Made by a program: the position numbers and the translations under genes
Notes under the pieces: model-generated
Seen by the model: only the letters and a program-made list of their open reading frames with translations
What the model was told of the DNA's origin: nothing
The model's database searches: none
In this document: positions 1 through 24,975 of the stretch, in pieces
Layout: every line of letters starts with the position of its first letter
Numbering within the stretch: the first letter of the stretch is position 1
Source: Struthio camelus
Lineage: Eukaryota; Chordata; Aves; Struthioniformes; Struthionidae
Length of the DNA stretch: 64,000 nucleotides
NCBI RefSeq assembly: GCF_040807025.1
Contig: NC_090942.1
Location: forward strand, 82,131,987 to 82,195,986
Reading direction: 5' to 3'

Positions 1-743
1 TACTGGTTGTATATAAATAGTGTGTTATCTTGTTCTAATGCATTTCTAGCTTTTGCATTTCTAGATGCAGGTTTATATTAGCATCTAATGTTATTTGTGA
101 ATTTTGATAAGGTATCAGTAAAAACATGATAACAATCTTCAAGTAAGAAAAGCATTAAGAATCCAGGAAACGGTATTAAGAAATTCTTAACTGTGTCCAT
201 ATGTCGTTGTTTGTTTTGGGGCTTTTTTTTAATGTTTTATTTTTATTTTATATTTTTTTAACATGGATGCTAAAAATAAATGTAGAGATCAATGTGATAG
301 AATATTTTCAGGAACTTGCAAGTTGTATTTAATATAAAGTTTTTGACGGCAATATGTTAGGCCTTGAAATACAACAGAGTATACCGATAGATCCAGCTTT
401 GTTAGTGTTTTGAGAGGTAGGTGCAGCTGCAAAATGCTAATAGACATAACAGTCTCTTGCTTCGAAAACTGTTTTGTCTGTTACTCTGATAATTCTGTCT
501 TCATCTTCTGGCATTGTCAGCTGGAGTTGGTTAAGAGACTTTCTAGTATTTCTCTCCTCGGTTTGAAAGTTAAACCTTTGCAGGATGTTGTAGCTTTTCT
601 TCATTTTAGCTTGCAGCTTGGTATGTCACCTGGACTGCTGTTACCTGCTGCCTAAAACAGTATAGTGAGCTTTAGATATGATATGTGGAGTCATTAAGGT
701 AGAGGAAATCCCTCAGTAGGATAACATCCGGAAGAAAAAAGGC

Positions 744-771
744 TTTTTTTTTTTTTTTTTTTTTTAAAAAA
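744..771. repeat. Poly-T/poly-A homopolymer block
   Basis: 22 consecutive T (744-765) followed directly by six A. Low-complexity DNA; it could be the A-tail of an old minus-strand retroposon, but no element body is recognisable beside it. Confidence 0.85.
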
Positions 772-1259
772 GGTTCTTTGACTACAGGAAGAATTGGGAT
801 GCTTCATTTTGATCCTAATGGTTTGGTCCGCAGTTTACTATAAAGAAAACAAGTTTTTCTAGAGACATTAATGTTTTGGATAACTAAAACATTTTGGAAT
901 TTAAATCTCTTTTTTAAAAATTTCATGGTGACTGTCATGGGAGGGTCGGCTGAGCCAACCGCAGAGCATCCTGATGCTCTGGTCCCCACAGCACTCCATG
1001 CTACAGGAAAGGTTTGATGACGGTATAGGCGTCCCTGTCACTTCTGGGTTCACAATTAATGGCCAGAAGCAAATAACAAAGTTTGATGTGTGTCACTGGT
1101 AGCAATAACAATTAAAACCTAGTAATAACAACAATAGTAGTAATATACACCTAATAAATCAGTAACCATACATTGAACTCCCCACAGAACAGCGACAATT
1201 ACAGTATTTACACATATATACCTGAGCTCAAACCGGTAAGGGCAAAGGTACCAGTGGTT

Positions 1260-1640
1260 ATGCTGGAAAGTTGGGGGGGCGAGGGGGGGGGAGAAGGGGG
1301 AAGGGACAAGCAGGCCACGCCTGGGGGCAGGAGGTGCCGCTTCAAGCCCCAGGGTTACTAAGTAGGCCACAGCATATGCTGCCGCTGTGCGCGCTCCAAA
1401 AGTAAGCAGGCCACAGCCGAGCCGGTGTGCCACTTCGGTTACTGCTTGGTGGGGGGGTATTCATGTGTCCGCCAGTGGGGGGTGGGAGGGGGAGGGGGAG
1501 GGATCTAGGCCTAGCTGCCTGACCCAGCGCCCCAAGTCCGGGGCATGGCAGCACTGGCTGCCTGCAGCCTGTCAGGGTGGAGATTTTCCCTCGGTCAGGG
1601 TTGGGGGGGGGGAGGGGAAGAGCCTTGAATAAAGGCTGCC
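1260..1640. other. G-rich island with repeated G-runs, possible G-quadruplex region
   Basis: The plus strand carries many long G-runs: 1273-1279, 1283-1290, 1295-1300, a cluster around 1450-1500 and another near 1600-1618. It is flanked by A+T-rich intron, so the base composition changes abruptly. Within it three related 14-base units of the form AAGYAGGCCACRSC occur at about 1308, 1360 and 1404. An AATAAA lies at 1628-1633 on the plus strand. No coding similarity is recognised in the short ORFs that cross it on either strand. Confidence 0.6.
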
Positions 1641-1750
1641 TGGCATCTCCGAGCCTTGGAAAAGGCTGCTGTGGTGTCGTCTTCCCCAGCCTCTTCAGTG
1701 AGTTCAGCCGCCTTCTTCTGTCCTCTGTCATTGGTGGGGTCATGTGTGCC

Positions 1751-1794
1751 CCTTTTATACCCATCCCACTTTGGGACCGCAGGCAAGCGATTGG
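1751..1794 (-). promoter_or_regulatory. Promoter-like CCAAT/TATA pair on the minus strand
   Basis: Read on the minus strand, CCAAT (1794-1790) is followed about 30 bases later by TATAAAAGG (1759-1751), then by the island at 1640-1260. This spacing is what a Pol II core promoter or a retroviral-type LTR would show. No internal retroviral genes, no certain LTR ends and no target duplication were found. It may be a chance arrangement, an old solo LTR, or the promoter of an antisense transcript. Confidence 0.3.
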
Positions 1795-2517
1795 TCAAAT
1801 CCGTCTAGACCCCTGCTCTTAGTGGTCCCTTTTTGATCCCTAATTGTAGTGCGGACCTGTTTGCAGACAGCCATGTCGACTCGCCTTCCTTCTGGCATAT
1901 TCTGCTCGATTGACAGGTACGGGCACTTAGGGCACATGTTAGCCCTCCACCAATGATTTTAAATTGTAGAAGCAGGAGATTTCTGCAGGCTAACTGGGGT
2001 CACAGAGAGGACAGGGTGATTGGCACCTTATACCCATTGTTCAATAAAACGCATTTTCCTAACTTTCCCCTAAACTAAACCTTCCATGACAGTGACTTTT
2101 TTTTTTGACATCCAAAGCCTACATATTGAGGTGGTACTTTTGGTAGATAAGAATCTACAGCGTGCTGTAATCTACAACATGCCATGTGCAAACATTCAGA
2201 GACTTTGAACGATGATTCAGAGAATCTGGCTTTTAAAGAATGTTCTCAATTTTTTATGGAGTAAATTTGGAACTTTTGGGGCTTGCTGAATGTCTTCAGT
2301 GTTTTTTGATTGCTGGCTGTAGGTGACTTAGTATTTGGTGTCTCACATAGGTTCTTTCACTTCTATTTTATGTACCTGTATATTTTATATGCATTTCTAT
2401 TTTATATGCATAAGTATTGAAAGGTAAGTCATATGTATAGTGCTATTAATAAGCATTGAGTTAGCAGCACTCTAGGCATCAGTGTGTATGCAGCAGAAGC
2501 AGCAGCCTTTTGATCAT

Positions 2518-2830
2518 ACGATCGTGGGATAATTGAAGTTGGAAGGGACCCCGGGAGGTTTCAAAGCTGACCTTGCTGTGAGTAGAAGGTTACTCGTGAG
2601 GTCAGACAGGGTTACTTAGTCAGTTGGTCCTTGACTACCTTCAAGGATGGAGACTGTACAGCCTCTCTGGGCAGCTTGTACCAATGCTTGCCTGTCCTCA
2701 TGGTAAAAAAGTTAGGACTGTGCTGTAGCTTTTGAACTTCTCTTTTGGAATGAGGTTTGAGCCTATCCTGACAGCAGCAACAGTGAGATCAGTTATAGTT
2801 GTGTTCTTACTCTGTTCGTTTGGACTGAAA
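2518..2830 (-). mobile_element. Diverged CR1 LINE fragment
   Basis: Contains GAAGTTGGAAGGGACC, then AAGGATGGAGACTGTACAGC, CTCTCTGGGCAGC and CCTGTCCTCATGGTAAAAAA in the order expected of the reverse complement of a CR1 3' region. Divergence is high and the start is approximate. The element is in antisense orientation inside the MRPS35 intron. Confidence 0.75.
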
Positions 2831-4059
2831 TTCAGTTTGGTCTGTCATTGGCTTGCATGCATTTCACACAGCCATTAGCTGTACCCCACCCCCCATAGAT
2901 TTTCACTGCATGCTACAGTTTATCCTTTTATCTCTTAAACTTGATTCATAATCAAGAGCAGATGTTCACAAATCTGTGTACATTAGAAATAAAAGAGAAT
3001 GCAGTATATCTGTTTGTGAGAATAGAAGCTAGACTTTGTGCTGGCTCGTGTATGTGTGCAGGAGGAGATACACATTTGACCCCTTCACTCCCATATTCAG
3101 CTGTGTCTAATAGAGCCATACTGACGTTTGCAGGTCACTGCTGGGCACTGCATCACAGGGGGGGAACAATTCAGCTGCTCAGAGAACCAGCCCTGAATTA
3201 GCGTATGTGAATTTTCCAACAACAAAATCTGCCTAGGGAGGAAGGGAGAAGGGAGAGATTTAAAGGTAAAAGCAGACTGCAGTGCGTCAAACAGTGGTTG
3301 AGTTTATCAATGAGTGTTCAAGCATTTACTGTTTCTTGTGTTGTAGAATATTGTAATGTTTCTGGTGAATCTTCATGTTAAGACTCTTTTTTTTTTGTCT
3401 CATACGCTTTTGTTTTCTTCTAAAGTAATGTAACTCCTGAATTTTTTTTTAATCCAGGATCTTACCGGAAATGACCTTTTTTTCATCTCTTACAGCTTAT
3501 TACCAATGTTTCTTGTCATTAAATTTATCTCAGTCTGTTCACAAATGGAACTGTCCAGGTTGTGCCAGACAGCATAGCAATACAGGATTTTAAACAAGTC
3601 TTTTCCTTTTAATCAGCAGCTATTCTTTGTGGAGCTCTAACGTTTATAAAATTTAACGTAAAATAGCATTCTGCAGCATTCTAGCTAACAATAATAACCA
3701 GTACAATTGATAATCCCATTTTGAAGGAACTACACATATAAATGTTTATCACTTTAATATGACTTTGGATTAGTAAGAACAAAATATTTATATGTGGTTT
3801 TTTTATATTCCTGTAACAGAAGCAACAGACCAGATAACTTTCAATAGGGAAACTTTTTCTAGGAAAAGCAAGTCATTGAATAAAATATAGTTCTTTTAAC
3901 TATGGATTTCAGATGATTGCACCATGTGAATACAGCATAGTACAGCTAGGGTAATGACATCCTTTTGAGACAGTGAAAAGTATTAGCCAATAAGTCTGAG
4001 ATCTTTAGAGGTTGGAGCAATTCTAAGAAAATGTAACTGACAAAAAGGTGTTTCTCAGC

Positions 4060-4630
4060 AGTTTTGGTTGGCATTGTTGGGGAAGGCAAGTCAGGGACTG
4101 AGGGTGGCAACAAGGCAGGCTGGGGGAGTGACCTCCGTGACAAGGTTGCAGCCCTGCAGTACCTGGGCAAGGTGAGCAGAGCAAGTTTGGTGACACTGGG
4201 TTCAGCCAACAGCCTGGTAATCTCCCTAGTGATAAAGCATATCTGAAGTTAAGCCAGGAAGACAAATCAGTGGGTCACGGTTAGGTCTGGAAACACTAAC
4301 TAGGGTCAGTTGACAGTCTAATGGTTGCATCTTATAGAATTTCTTGGCAGTATGTCTGAGGTCAAGTCTGTGGGTCAGGGTCTGCATCAGTGAGGGCACA
4401 GGCACAAGCAGTGCCATGGCCGGGCACAGGCTTAGATGCAGAGTGGTTCAGGCAGAGACTGAGGCTGAGTGCCTTAAATGCAGCCCCTACATCACACAGC
4501 TTTTCTGCATGGCTCTGATTCAAGGCTGTGTGGTTGCGCTGTATCAAAGGCAGCCTTGAGCACAAGCTGCCAAACTCTTTGGAGGGGGTACAGTGCGCAC
4601 ACTCGGGGACCTGGCAAGGACAGTGATTTC
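4060..4630. other. G+C-richer segment of unknown origin
   Basis: This stretch is clearly richer in G+C than its flanks and repeats short words such as GGTCAG and CAGGC. Four overlapping ORFs of 60-87 codons cross it on both strands, but none resembles a known protein. It may be an old, unclassified repeat. Nothing firmer can be said. Confidence 0.3.
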
Positions 4631-5578
4631 AAAAGAGATTGTTCATGTGTGCTTTAAACAGCAGTAAGAGTGGAATCCTTCTCATGCATCTTTACCATTG
4701 CCTTAAAGACTGGATGCGCCTTTTAGGTCTGATGCAATTAGAAGTCAACTTGATAAAGTGTGTCTTTTTTTCCCCAAAGCTAGTGCTGCTGCTCACCAGT
4801 ATTCCAGGGGTGCGCTGTGAATGAACATATGTTCCTTAACAAGGTGACATTTTTCACCTAATATATTGAGTACTGGTTTTAGGGTTTGTTTTTTTTTTTT
4901 TAAGGTTAGAAGTTTCAGTATTGAAATACAGGCAAAACTTCTGGGTTTGTATTAGGTTTTATTTAAATGCTTAGTTGTAATTTCAAACTCAAAAAAACCA
5001 TATTCAACCTATGTTAAGGCTCAAAGATGCAGTATACTCACTCACATGTAAGTAGTGTCTGTTTGTTACCAAAGTAAATCTACTTGTGATATGTAGAGCT
5101 CTCTGGCTAAGTAGCTTGGAAATAGTTCACTGCAGTGCTAAGCCAGCTGTTGACAGTAATAACTGCTTTTGCAGATGCAAGACAATGTTTTATTCATTGG
5201 TATTCAACTAACAGTCAACACTGACAAACCAATTGCGGGGAACTGAAAAAAAGTAGCAAAGTTTAAACTATTCACAAGTTGTAATAAGATTAAGTAGGTG
5301 CTAGGGCTTTGTATTTACCAGTCTTAAAATTTGAACATGGTAAACAGAAACAGTTCCCTTAGAGGAGAATTAAACCAGTATTTCCCTTTGTTTACCTTAA
5401 AGTAGCTATTAAACCTATCTATATGATTCCTTACTTTCTGGAATAATCTTATTCTGCTCTTCAGTGAACTGCAAAACGTTCAGGCTGTGGAACACAGCTT
5501 AGTGCAAATGGTTTTGAAGATATATATTACATAGCACATTTTAGTAGTTTTTAGTACTCCGTCATACCTAGCAAAGTT

Positions 5579-5670
5579 TGTTCCCTTCCTTTCTTTCTGA
5601 TTTCTTTCCCACTCTTCTTTTCCCTCCCTTTCCCCTCGTCCCCCCCACCTTTCTCCCCACCTCTTTTTCA
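5579..5670. repeat. Polypyrimidine tract
   Basis: About 90 bases that are nearly all C and T on the plus strand, with runs such as CCCTCCCTTTCCCC and CCCCCCC. Low-complexity sequence in the MRPS35 intron. Confidence 0.7.
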
Positions 5671-6573
5671 TGGCCTCGAGTTACATTTAAGTTTAGTGCT
5701 TCATTGTCCTATTTTTAGTAGCAGTTTCTTTTTCTTTTCAGCTAGTACTCTTTTCCTAATATTTTAGAGCTTCATATTTCTTTTAGTCTTTCAACTTTTT
5801 GTTAATTTTTCTGATACTTAATAGCTAAAACCAGCTTGCTTTACTTTTCCTACTTGTTATACATACAGAAACTAGCTTCAGACTAACTTCTTGAGTTTTT
5901 TTTTTTTCCTACATAAGTGATAGTTATTTGCTGTATGCTTTAGGGTTGTGAGTTTCTTGGTGTTGAAACAAAGAGAAGCTATCAATATTCGCACTATTGT
6001 GTGATCAGTTTTGTGAGATTAGACAATTGTAGTCCATTGTATTCATATCAGTGTGTATCTCTGCATACTTCTATTAAAAAATCTCCCGGCAGTGGTGTTG
6101 AGAAATTTTGAGTAACTTGATGTTTTTCCTGCTCTCTTAAATGCTTGTAGCAAGTATCTTTGAAACATCTTAGTATCAACCTTACCGATCTACTGATCCA
6201 CATTGGAAAAAATAGCTAAAAAAAGATTTTTTTTTTCCCCATGTAAAGTAATTCAAATATGAAATAAAGTTACAAACTACACTGACAGCTTTTTTTCCTC
6301 TGAAAGAAGTTTGAGTAAAAATGTTCTCCCCTCTGAATCCCTTTGGTATTTGGATGAAAACAAATTTATTGCTTGAAGGCTCAGCTTATACCTGCCTTGT
6401 ATTAAAAGACTTTTGACAAATGATACAATCAGAAGAAAGTCTACAAATGTGTACCTCATAGCTGTCCTTTTAATTCCTGGTGAAAGATATTCCTAACCAT
6501 ACACTAAAATATTTTTCAGGGTACAGAGATTGGATTTTCCAAATAATTTAAGATGTTTCTCTTGTATTTGAAG

Positions 6574-20346
<13,773 letters not shown>

Positions 20347-20468
20347 AAGCAGACTCTTGCAGGTCCCTCTTATTATGGAAATATTATACTAGTATGTTAA
20401 TATTTCTATGTGATATAATTATTCAGAACCTTAAGTTAAAAAAAAAATATATAGAAATATGAGAGAAT

Positions 20469-20474
20469 AATAAA
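20469..20474 (+). terminator. Polyadenylation signal AATAAA (proximal, MRPS35)
   Basis: AATAAA 123 bases after the MRPS35 stop, followed by a T-rich stretch (about 20,489-20,515) that could be the downstream element. Confidence 0.5.
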
Positions 20475-20551
20475 AGTATCCAGACAGATTTTTCTTTACT
20501 GTTGATTTTCTTGTAAACAGTGGTTTTGCTGTCCATGAATCTTGTTCCTTA

Positions 20552-20557
20552 AATAAA
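20552..20557 (+). terminator. Polyadenylation signal AATAAA (distal, MRPS35)
   Basis: AATAAA about 205 bases after the stop, followed by TATGTTTTGAGT and a GT-rich stretch. This is the better-looking of the first two signals. A third AATAAA occurs at about 20,864. Confidence 0.6.
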
Positions 20558-20879
20558 GTATGTTTTGAGTAACATTGGTGACTTGAATGTTCCATTCTGT
20601 GCATTCTTAGCTTGGGAGATCCTCATTCCGTACTGTTTGTTGCATTCTGACTTCTCACGTAACTTCTCTTGGCATATAACTGAGGATAATGTTTTCGAAA
20701 ACAATCAGATGACTTAGGCTTCCAGATTCCGTTAACTTTTAATGAGTTAGTCTCCTTCAAAACAATGCAGTCCCTTTTGCGATGAGAATCTTAAGACCTC
20801 TAAACTTTCTAAATGGTTTCCAAATGTCACTCACATTTTTCTCTATTTCTATTCCATGTCTGTAAATAAAAGATAATAA

Positions 20880-20907
20880 TAACTAAAAGGTTTTAACTAA
20901 AAGGTTT
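20880..20907. repeat. Perfect 14-bp tandem duplication
   Basis: Two adjacent copies of TAACTAAAAGGTTT just after the third AATAAA downstream of MRPS35. Confidence 0.8.
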
Positions 20908-22689
20908 AACTATTGAAGAGAGGTGTTGGAGAACACTACACGTGTGAGAGTCTCAGTTGTTATGATGGGGCCTATACAAATATTTTTAAGTAAAAAGTAC
21001 CTGTCCTTTAAAGGACGGAATGAAGTAAGTTAGCAAGCGGGATACTAATGGAAAGGTAAACTAGCAGTTATTTACAGGATGCCAAGGCATGTGGAGAAGG
21101 AAAAATGATGACAGTTGCTGAAAGCATCCAAATCATTTTTAGTGATAGCTGGTGACAAGGCAAGTATCTTGCTTAAATAGGAATGGTCTGAGTCTTGATA
21201 CACTGAGGCCTGCCAAGTTGTCTATTGAATGAACTCAGGCTTTGCAATGAAAAAAATGTCTGTTGAAATGCTTCCAACTTATTACTGTGAAGCACAGAGG
21301 AAGAAATCATACGGAGGTTTATCTTATATTTGGTAATTTGTATTTGAAAGGAATTGATGTGAAACGTTCAATTACAGGCAATTTTTGTTACCTTCTCATG
21401 ATTAAAAAGTAATCATAAAAATATCATCTTGAGAAGACATTACTCTACTCTTGCTTTTATTGTACCTTCCTGGCTTACTAGATTTTCAATTTAGAGAGAA
21501 AATCTTCATTTTTCTGAAAGGGGCTAAGGGAGTTTTTGCTTATTAGACTCAAAAATTCTGCACCCCTATGAAGGAGCCTCACATGTGGCCCAGCTGACAG
21601 ATGACTGAGGGGAAGCAGTCAGCATAAGAATAAAGATATTGAAAACTGAAGGGAGGTGAATTGACTTCTGAAAAGTCATCTTGCATGGCTTGATTCCTTC
21701 ACTACTGGGGGCTCTCAGTGCTGCAGCTTGTGTGATCTTTATGTACCACCAGAGTGTATGTATTGCCACTTCTAAAAATGTGCAGTTTTTTGAAGGGTTC
21801 ATTTTAGGTGGAGACCCTTTTCATATGCCAAGAGATTGAATTTAATGCAGTGGTTTTTTACTCCTTACAAATGAGAATTTGCTAGAGCTGTAGCTAAGAC
21901 TGAAATTACTCATGTCATACAAATGTATCACATCTGTAATTTTGCATTCACTTACTTGGTACTTAGTGGCCTTTCCTTTTAAGTTTGTATTAATATGAGT
22001 TTTATCAAAAGCTTAAAGGGGAGAAAATTTTGGTTGTTGTTAAGTTGTTCCTTAATTCAAGGAGAAAGGGGATTGATTTTTAGGAGATTGATTTGATTGT
22101 TTGTTTGTTTAATTAGCTTCTTCAGTGCTTGCATGAGGACTGGTTTGCTAGCAAGCATATATAGCTAACTTCCGTTTTGCAATGGCATGTGTTGTACTAA
22201 ACGCTCTGGAGTAATGCACTTAACGTGTTTAAGAAACCTAAGACACGATAAGCTTACTTTTCTCTATAAACTTGTTCTTTTGTTCTCAAGGCATATGGGC
22301 ACCTGATCAAAAATCCTTTTTGTAACAGAGGGCAATTCAGTTCTTCCTCTGTCTTCATAGACTTTAAACGGACCTTACCAAGGTTCTCTATTAAAGTTGT
22401 GGTTAAAGTAAGAGTTTGCCTTTTGATGATGATAATGTCTGTCAGGAAGGACAGCACAGCAAAGGGAATTGATTTTTCATTTGATTACATTAGCATTTCA
22501 TTAGCTTTAGAGGTAATTAATGGAAAACCTAAAATCCACAGGCTTCTAGAGTTCCCTGGGTAGTGCTCAAGCCCAGCTTATATGTTATATAAATGTTTCA
22601 AGAAGTACAGATGGGATAAAACGTGGATGTCTTTCAAGTGCCAGGACACCCGAGTGTCTCTACCAACAATGGCTTTTTTTTTTCTTATT

Positions 22690-22785
22690 TTAAGTATTTA
22701 CTGGCCAAGAACAATGTTGGGATGAATTCATTATGGTCCCCTAACCACATCCAGCACTGATCATCAGAAATTGAATCACTGTCAA
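22690..22785 (+). repeat. Unclassified interspersed repeat, copy 1
   Basis: Begins GTATTTACTGGCCAAGA and aligns loosely over about 90 bases with a second copy at about 23,655 in the same orientation. The family is not recognised. Confidence 0.4.
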
Positions 22786-23654
22786 AGGTATCAGTTTTCC
22801 AGTAGTATATGACTTAGTGACCTGATGTGGATAGAGCAATTGGCCAGCTGGCCTTAGGAATCTACAAGATTGACCTCCAACCTTGCTTTTCTTTGTCCTA
22901 TTCCCTTCCTCTCCTTTCTAGGAAACACTCAAGCAAAATTAAAAATGTTCCCAATCCTATAAGTGTCCAATCAAGCTGCTAGAACCAAAGGCAATACCAC
23001 ATTCAGTTACATTTTTGATTTTAACTAGTGATTTATATGTTATGGTACAGAACTTGTATAAGTTTGGATTGGGTCACAGGTAGCCTGGATTGTATTCTTA
23101 GCTCTCTGTCATCTTGGATATTTCTCTTTCTCTTTTTCTGCTTGTTCTTTCCCTCTTTCTCCAAACTATTTAAGTGTTTGAGGGTGCCAGTATTTCTCTG
23201 TGATTTTTTGTAGAATACCTAGGACAACGAGACTTCAGTAGGAGTCCTCCAGTCCTTGATGGTGTATAACATAGCATATGTTTTTATGAATTAAACGGCA
23301 CATCTTTATATACATTCCTGTATATTGTTCCTGCAGACCATCTCCTTGGAAACCTGCACTGCAGTTTAAAAACTAGAGTTAAACCATAATAAATTTACAA
23401 GTGAAGCCACTCTACTGCACAATAATAAGTACATCTTTATCTATGATCAGTCATTAATGTGTCATAATATAAACGTATGACTCTAAAGTGTGCATCCCTC
23501 TAGGTATACTTTTGTGCCTGTACATTCTTTTTAAAGATTTATATCAAGAAGCAGGCCAGGCCCTCAGTGCATAAACTGGGAAGGAAGGGGGAACAAAAAA
23601 AACACATGCAATATCTAGAGGCATTGGCTGTCTCTATAGGCAATTCTTTTACTG

Positions 23655-23745
23655 GTATTTACTGGCCAAGAGGAACATGGAGCTAGTTCATGACAGCCTT
23701 AACCTCAGGCAACCCTGTCCATCATAGATTGAAACTTGAGCAGGA
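23655..23745 (+). repeat. Unclassified interspersed repeat, copy 2
   Basis: Shares GTATTTACTGGCCAAGA and a following CATCATAGATTGAA-like block with the copy at about 22,690. Many differences separate the two, so the duplication is old. Confidence 0.4.
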
Positions 23746-24894
23746 AAGGCTACTATATGTGCTTCTTTGAGGTCATTGTTCTAAACTCCAAGTAGCAGAT
23801 GTCTCATTTCAAATCCAAACATTTGCCCCCGCAAACTGGAAAAGTAAGTTTCTTACAGCAAGGAAAAAATAAGCTGTCTCCAGTGGAAAAAACTTACACA
23901 AATTAAGTTCTTGGCCATCTGGAACAGTCCTGATGCATAATTTTGCTGGTGCTGTTGAAGAGACTAGCCTTTCTTTTATCTCCCATATAAACATTCCAAA
24001 AGAGGTTGAGATCTAGCAGTTGGTCAAACTGGAAAAGAACTTGCTTTGTCAGTATTCTGGCTAATTTCTTGTATCTATAAACTACTATAGTCACTGGCAT
24101 AAGATGCCTTTAGTAAACACTGTATTAAGAGTGGTGGAATGAAAGTGTTCATGGTTTCACTATATAGTTTCCTGAGGCTGTCTATGTTCTATCACACTTT
24201 TGCCCTGTTAAACAGGGCTGTTGGTCACTAGGCACAATCTCTTGCTCTGATTAGACAAGAAGGCCTGTACAGAGACACGATTCCATCTTTGGCAAGGAGG
24301 TAGGTGTTACAATTATTTCTCAAAGTGCCAAGACCTGTTTGTGACTGGTATGTGTGAAGAGGTGGTAAACATCTGCAGGTAATCTCATGGTCTTTAGAGT
24401 GGTAATTTATATTCCTGATCACACTTTTGCCTGTTTTGGTGTATTATATTGCTACAAGCACACCTAAGGGATAAAGGGACAGTTGCCTTAAGAGGGATGT
24501 GCTGTCTGGACAAGACATCTTTCCACCTAGAAAACTTGCAGTTTTTCCTCATAATGTATGTATTCACTTTTTTTGTGACTGTCTTAGATTGTAATAAAAC
24601 AGTCCTGCTACTGTGCTTTATATAACCCTTTTTCTGCCTAATTTTTTCTGTATATACTGACAAATCAGAATAATCCTCCAGAACATGATCCCAAGTATTC
24701 TAATTATTTCATCCTGCCCCATGCCCCATCAGTATTGTGCATGGAACAAATACAAATCTTCACTTCTCCTTCATCTGTTTTTTCTGGTTAATATTGGTAT
24801 CCTAATTCACTGATATGAATCCACAGAACAGAGTTTTGAGGGCAAGTAGCAAAGGAACGTGAAGTTGCTACCAAGTGTTACAGTCACTAACCAG

Positions 24895-24975
24895 GTAGAT
24901 AAAGAAACCATGGCCCCCAAAGATGACTGTGACTTGCCTCAGGTCACACAGCTGATCAGTGATTAGATACAAGTT
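24895..24975 (-). mobile_element. MIR-like (CORE-SINE) fragment
   Basis: The block GACTTGCCTCAGGTCACACA followed by GCTGATCAGTG matches the reverse complement of the MIR core (ACTTGCCCAAGGTCACACAGC type). The element is old and truncated; its ends are approximate. Confidence 0.55.

Larger units (their letters stand above)
1..6573 (+). other. MRPS35 intron (3' part), no further exon seen
   Basis: A+T-rich DNA upstream of the first visible MRPS35 exon. I looked for the preceding mS35 exon (the block before VKLS) and did not find it, so this is read as intron. It contains a poly-T run (744-765), a G-rich block (about 1260-1640), a promoter-like site on the minus strand (1751-1794), a CR1 fragment (about 2518-2830), a G+C-rich segment (about 4060-4630) and a pyrimidine tract (about 5579-5670). 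Short ORFs here show no recognisable protein. Confidence 0.7.
20347..20580 (+). other. MRPS35: MRPS35 3' UTR (estimated)
   Basis: Sequence from the TGA stop to just beyond the second AATAAA. Two canonical signals are present (20469-20474 and 20552-20557), so alternative ends are possible. The exact cleavage site cannot be seen. Confidence 0.6.

Noticed and set aside
1342-1764. 140-codon minus-strand ORF in the G-rich island
   Set aside because: Pro-rich product explained by C-runs; no recognisable domain. The DNA is listed as an unusual block, not as a gene.
1751-1794. Calling an endogenous retrovirus
   Set aside because: Promoter-like motifs alone are not enough; no gag, pol or env remnant, no clear TG...CA ends and no target duplication were seen.
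23080-23150. Possible MIR-like match (CCTGGATTGTATTCTTAGCTC)
   Set aside because: Similarity is limited to about 20 bases; too weak to call next to the clearer copies at 24.9 and 61.4 kb.
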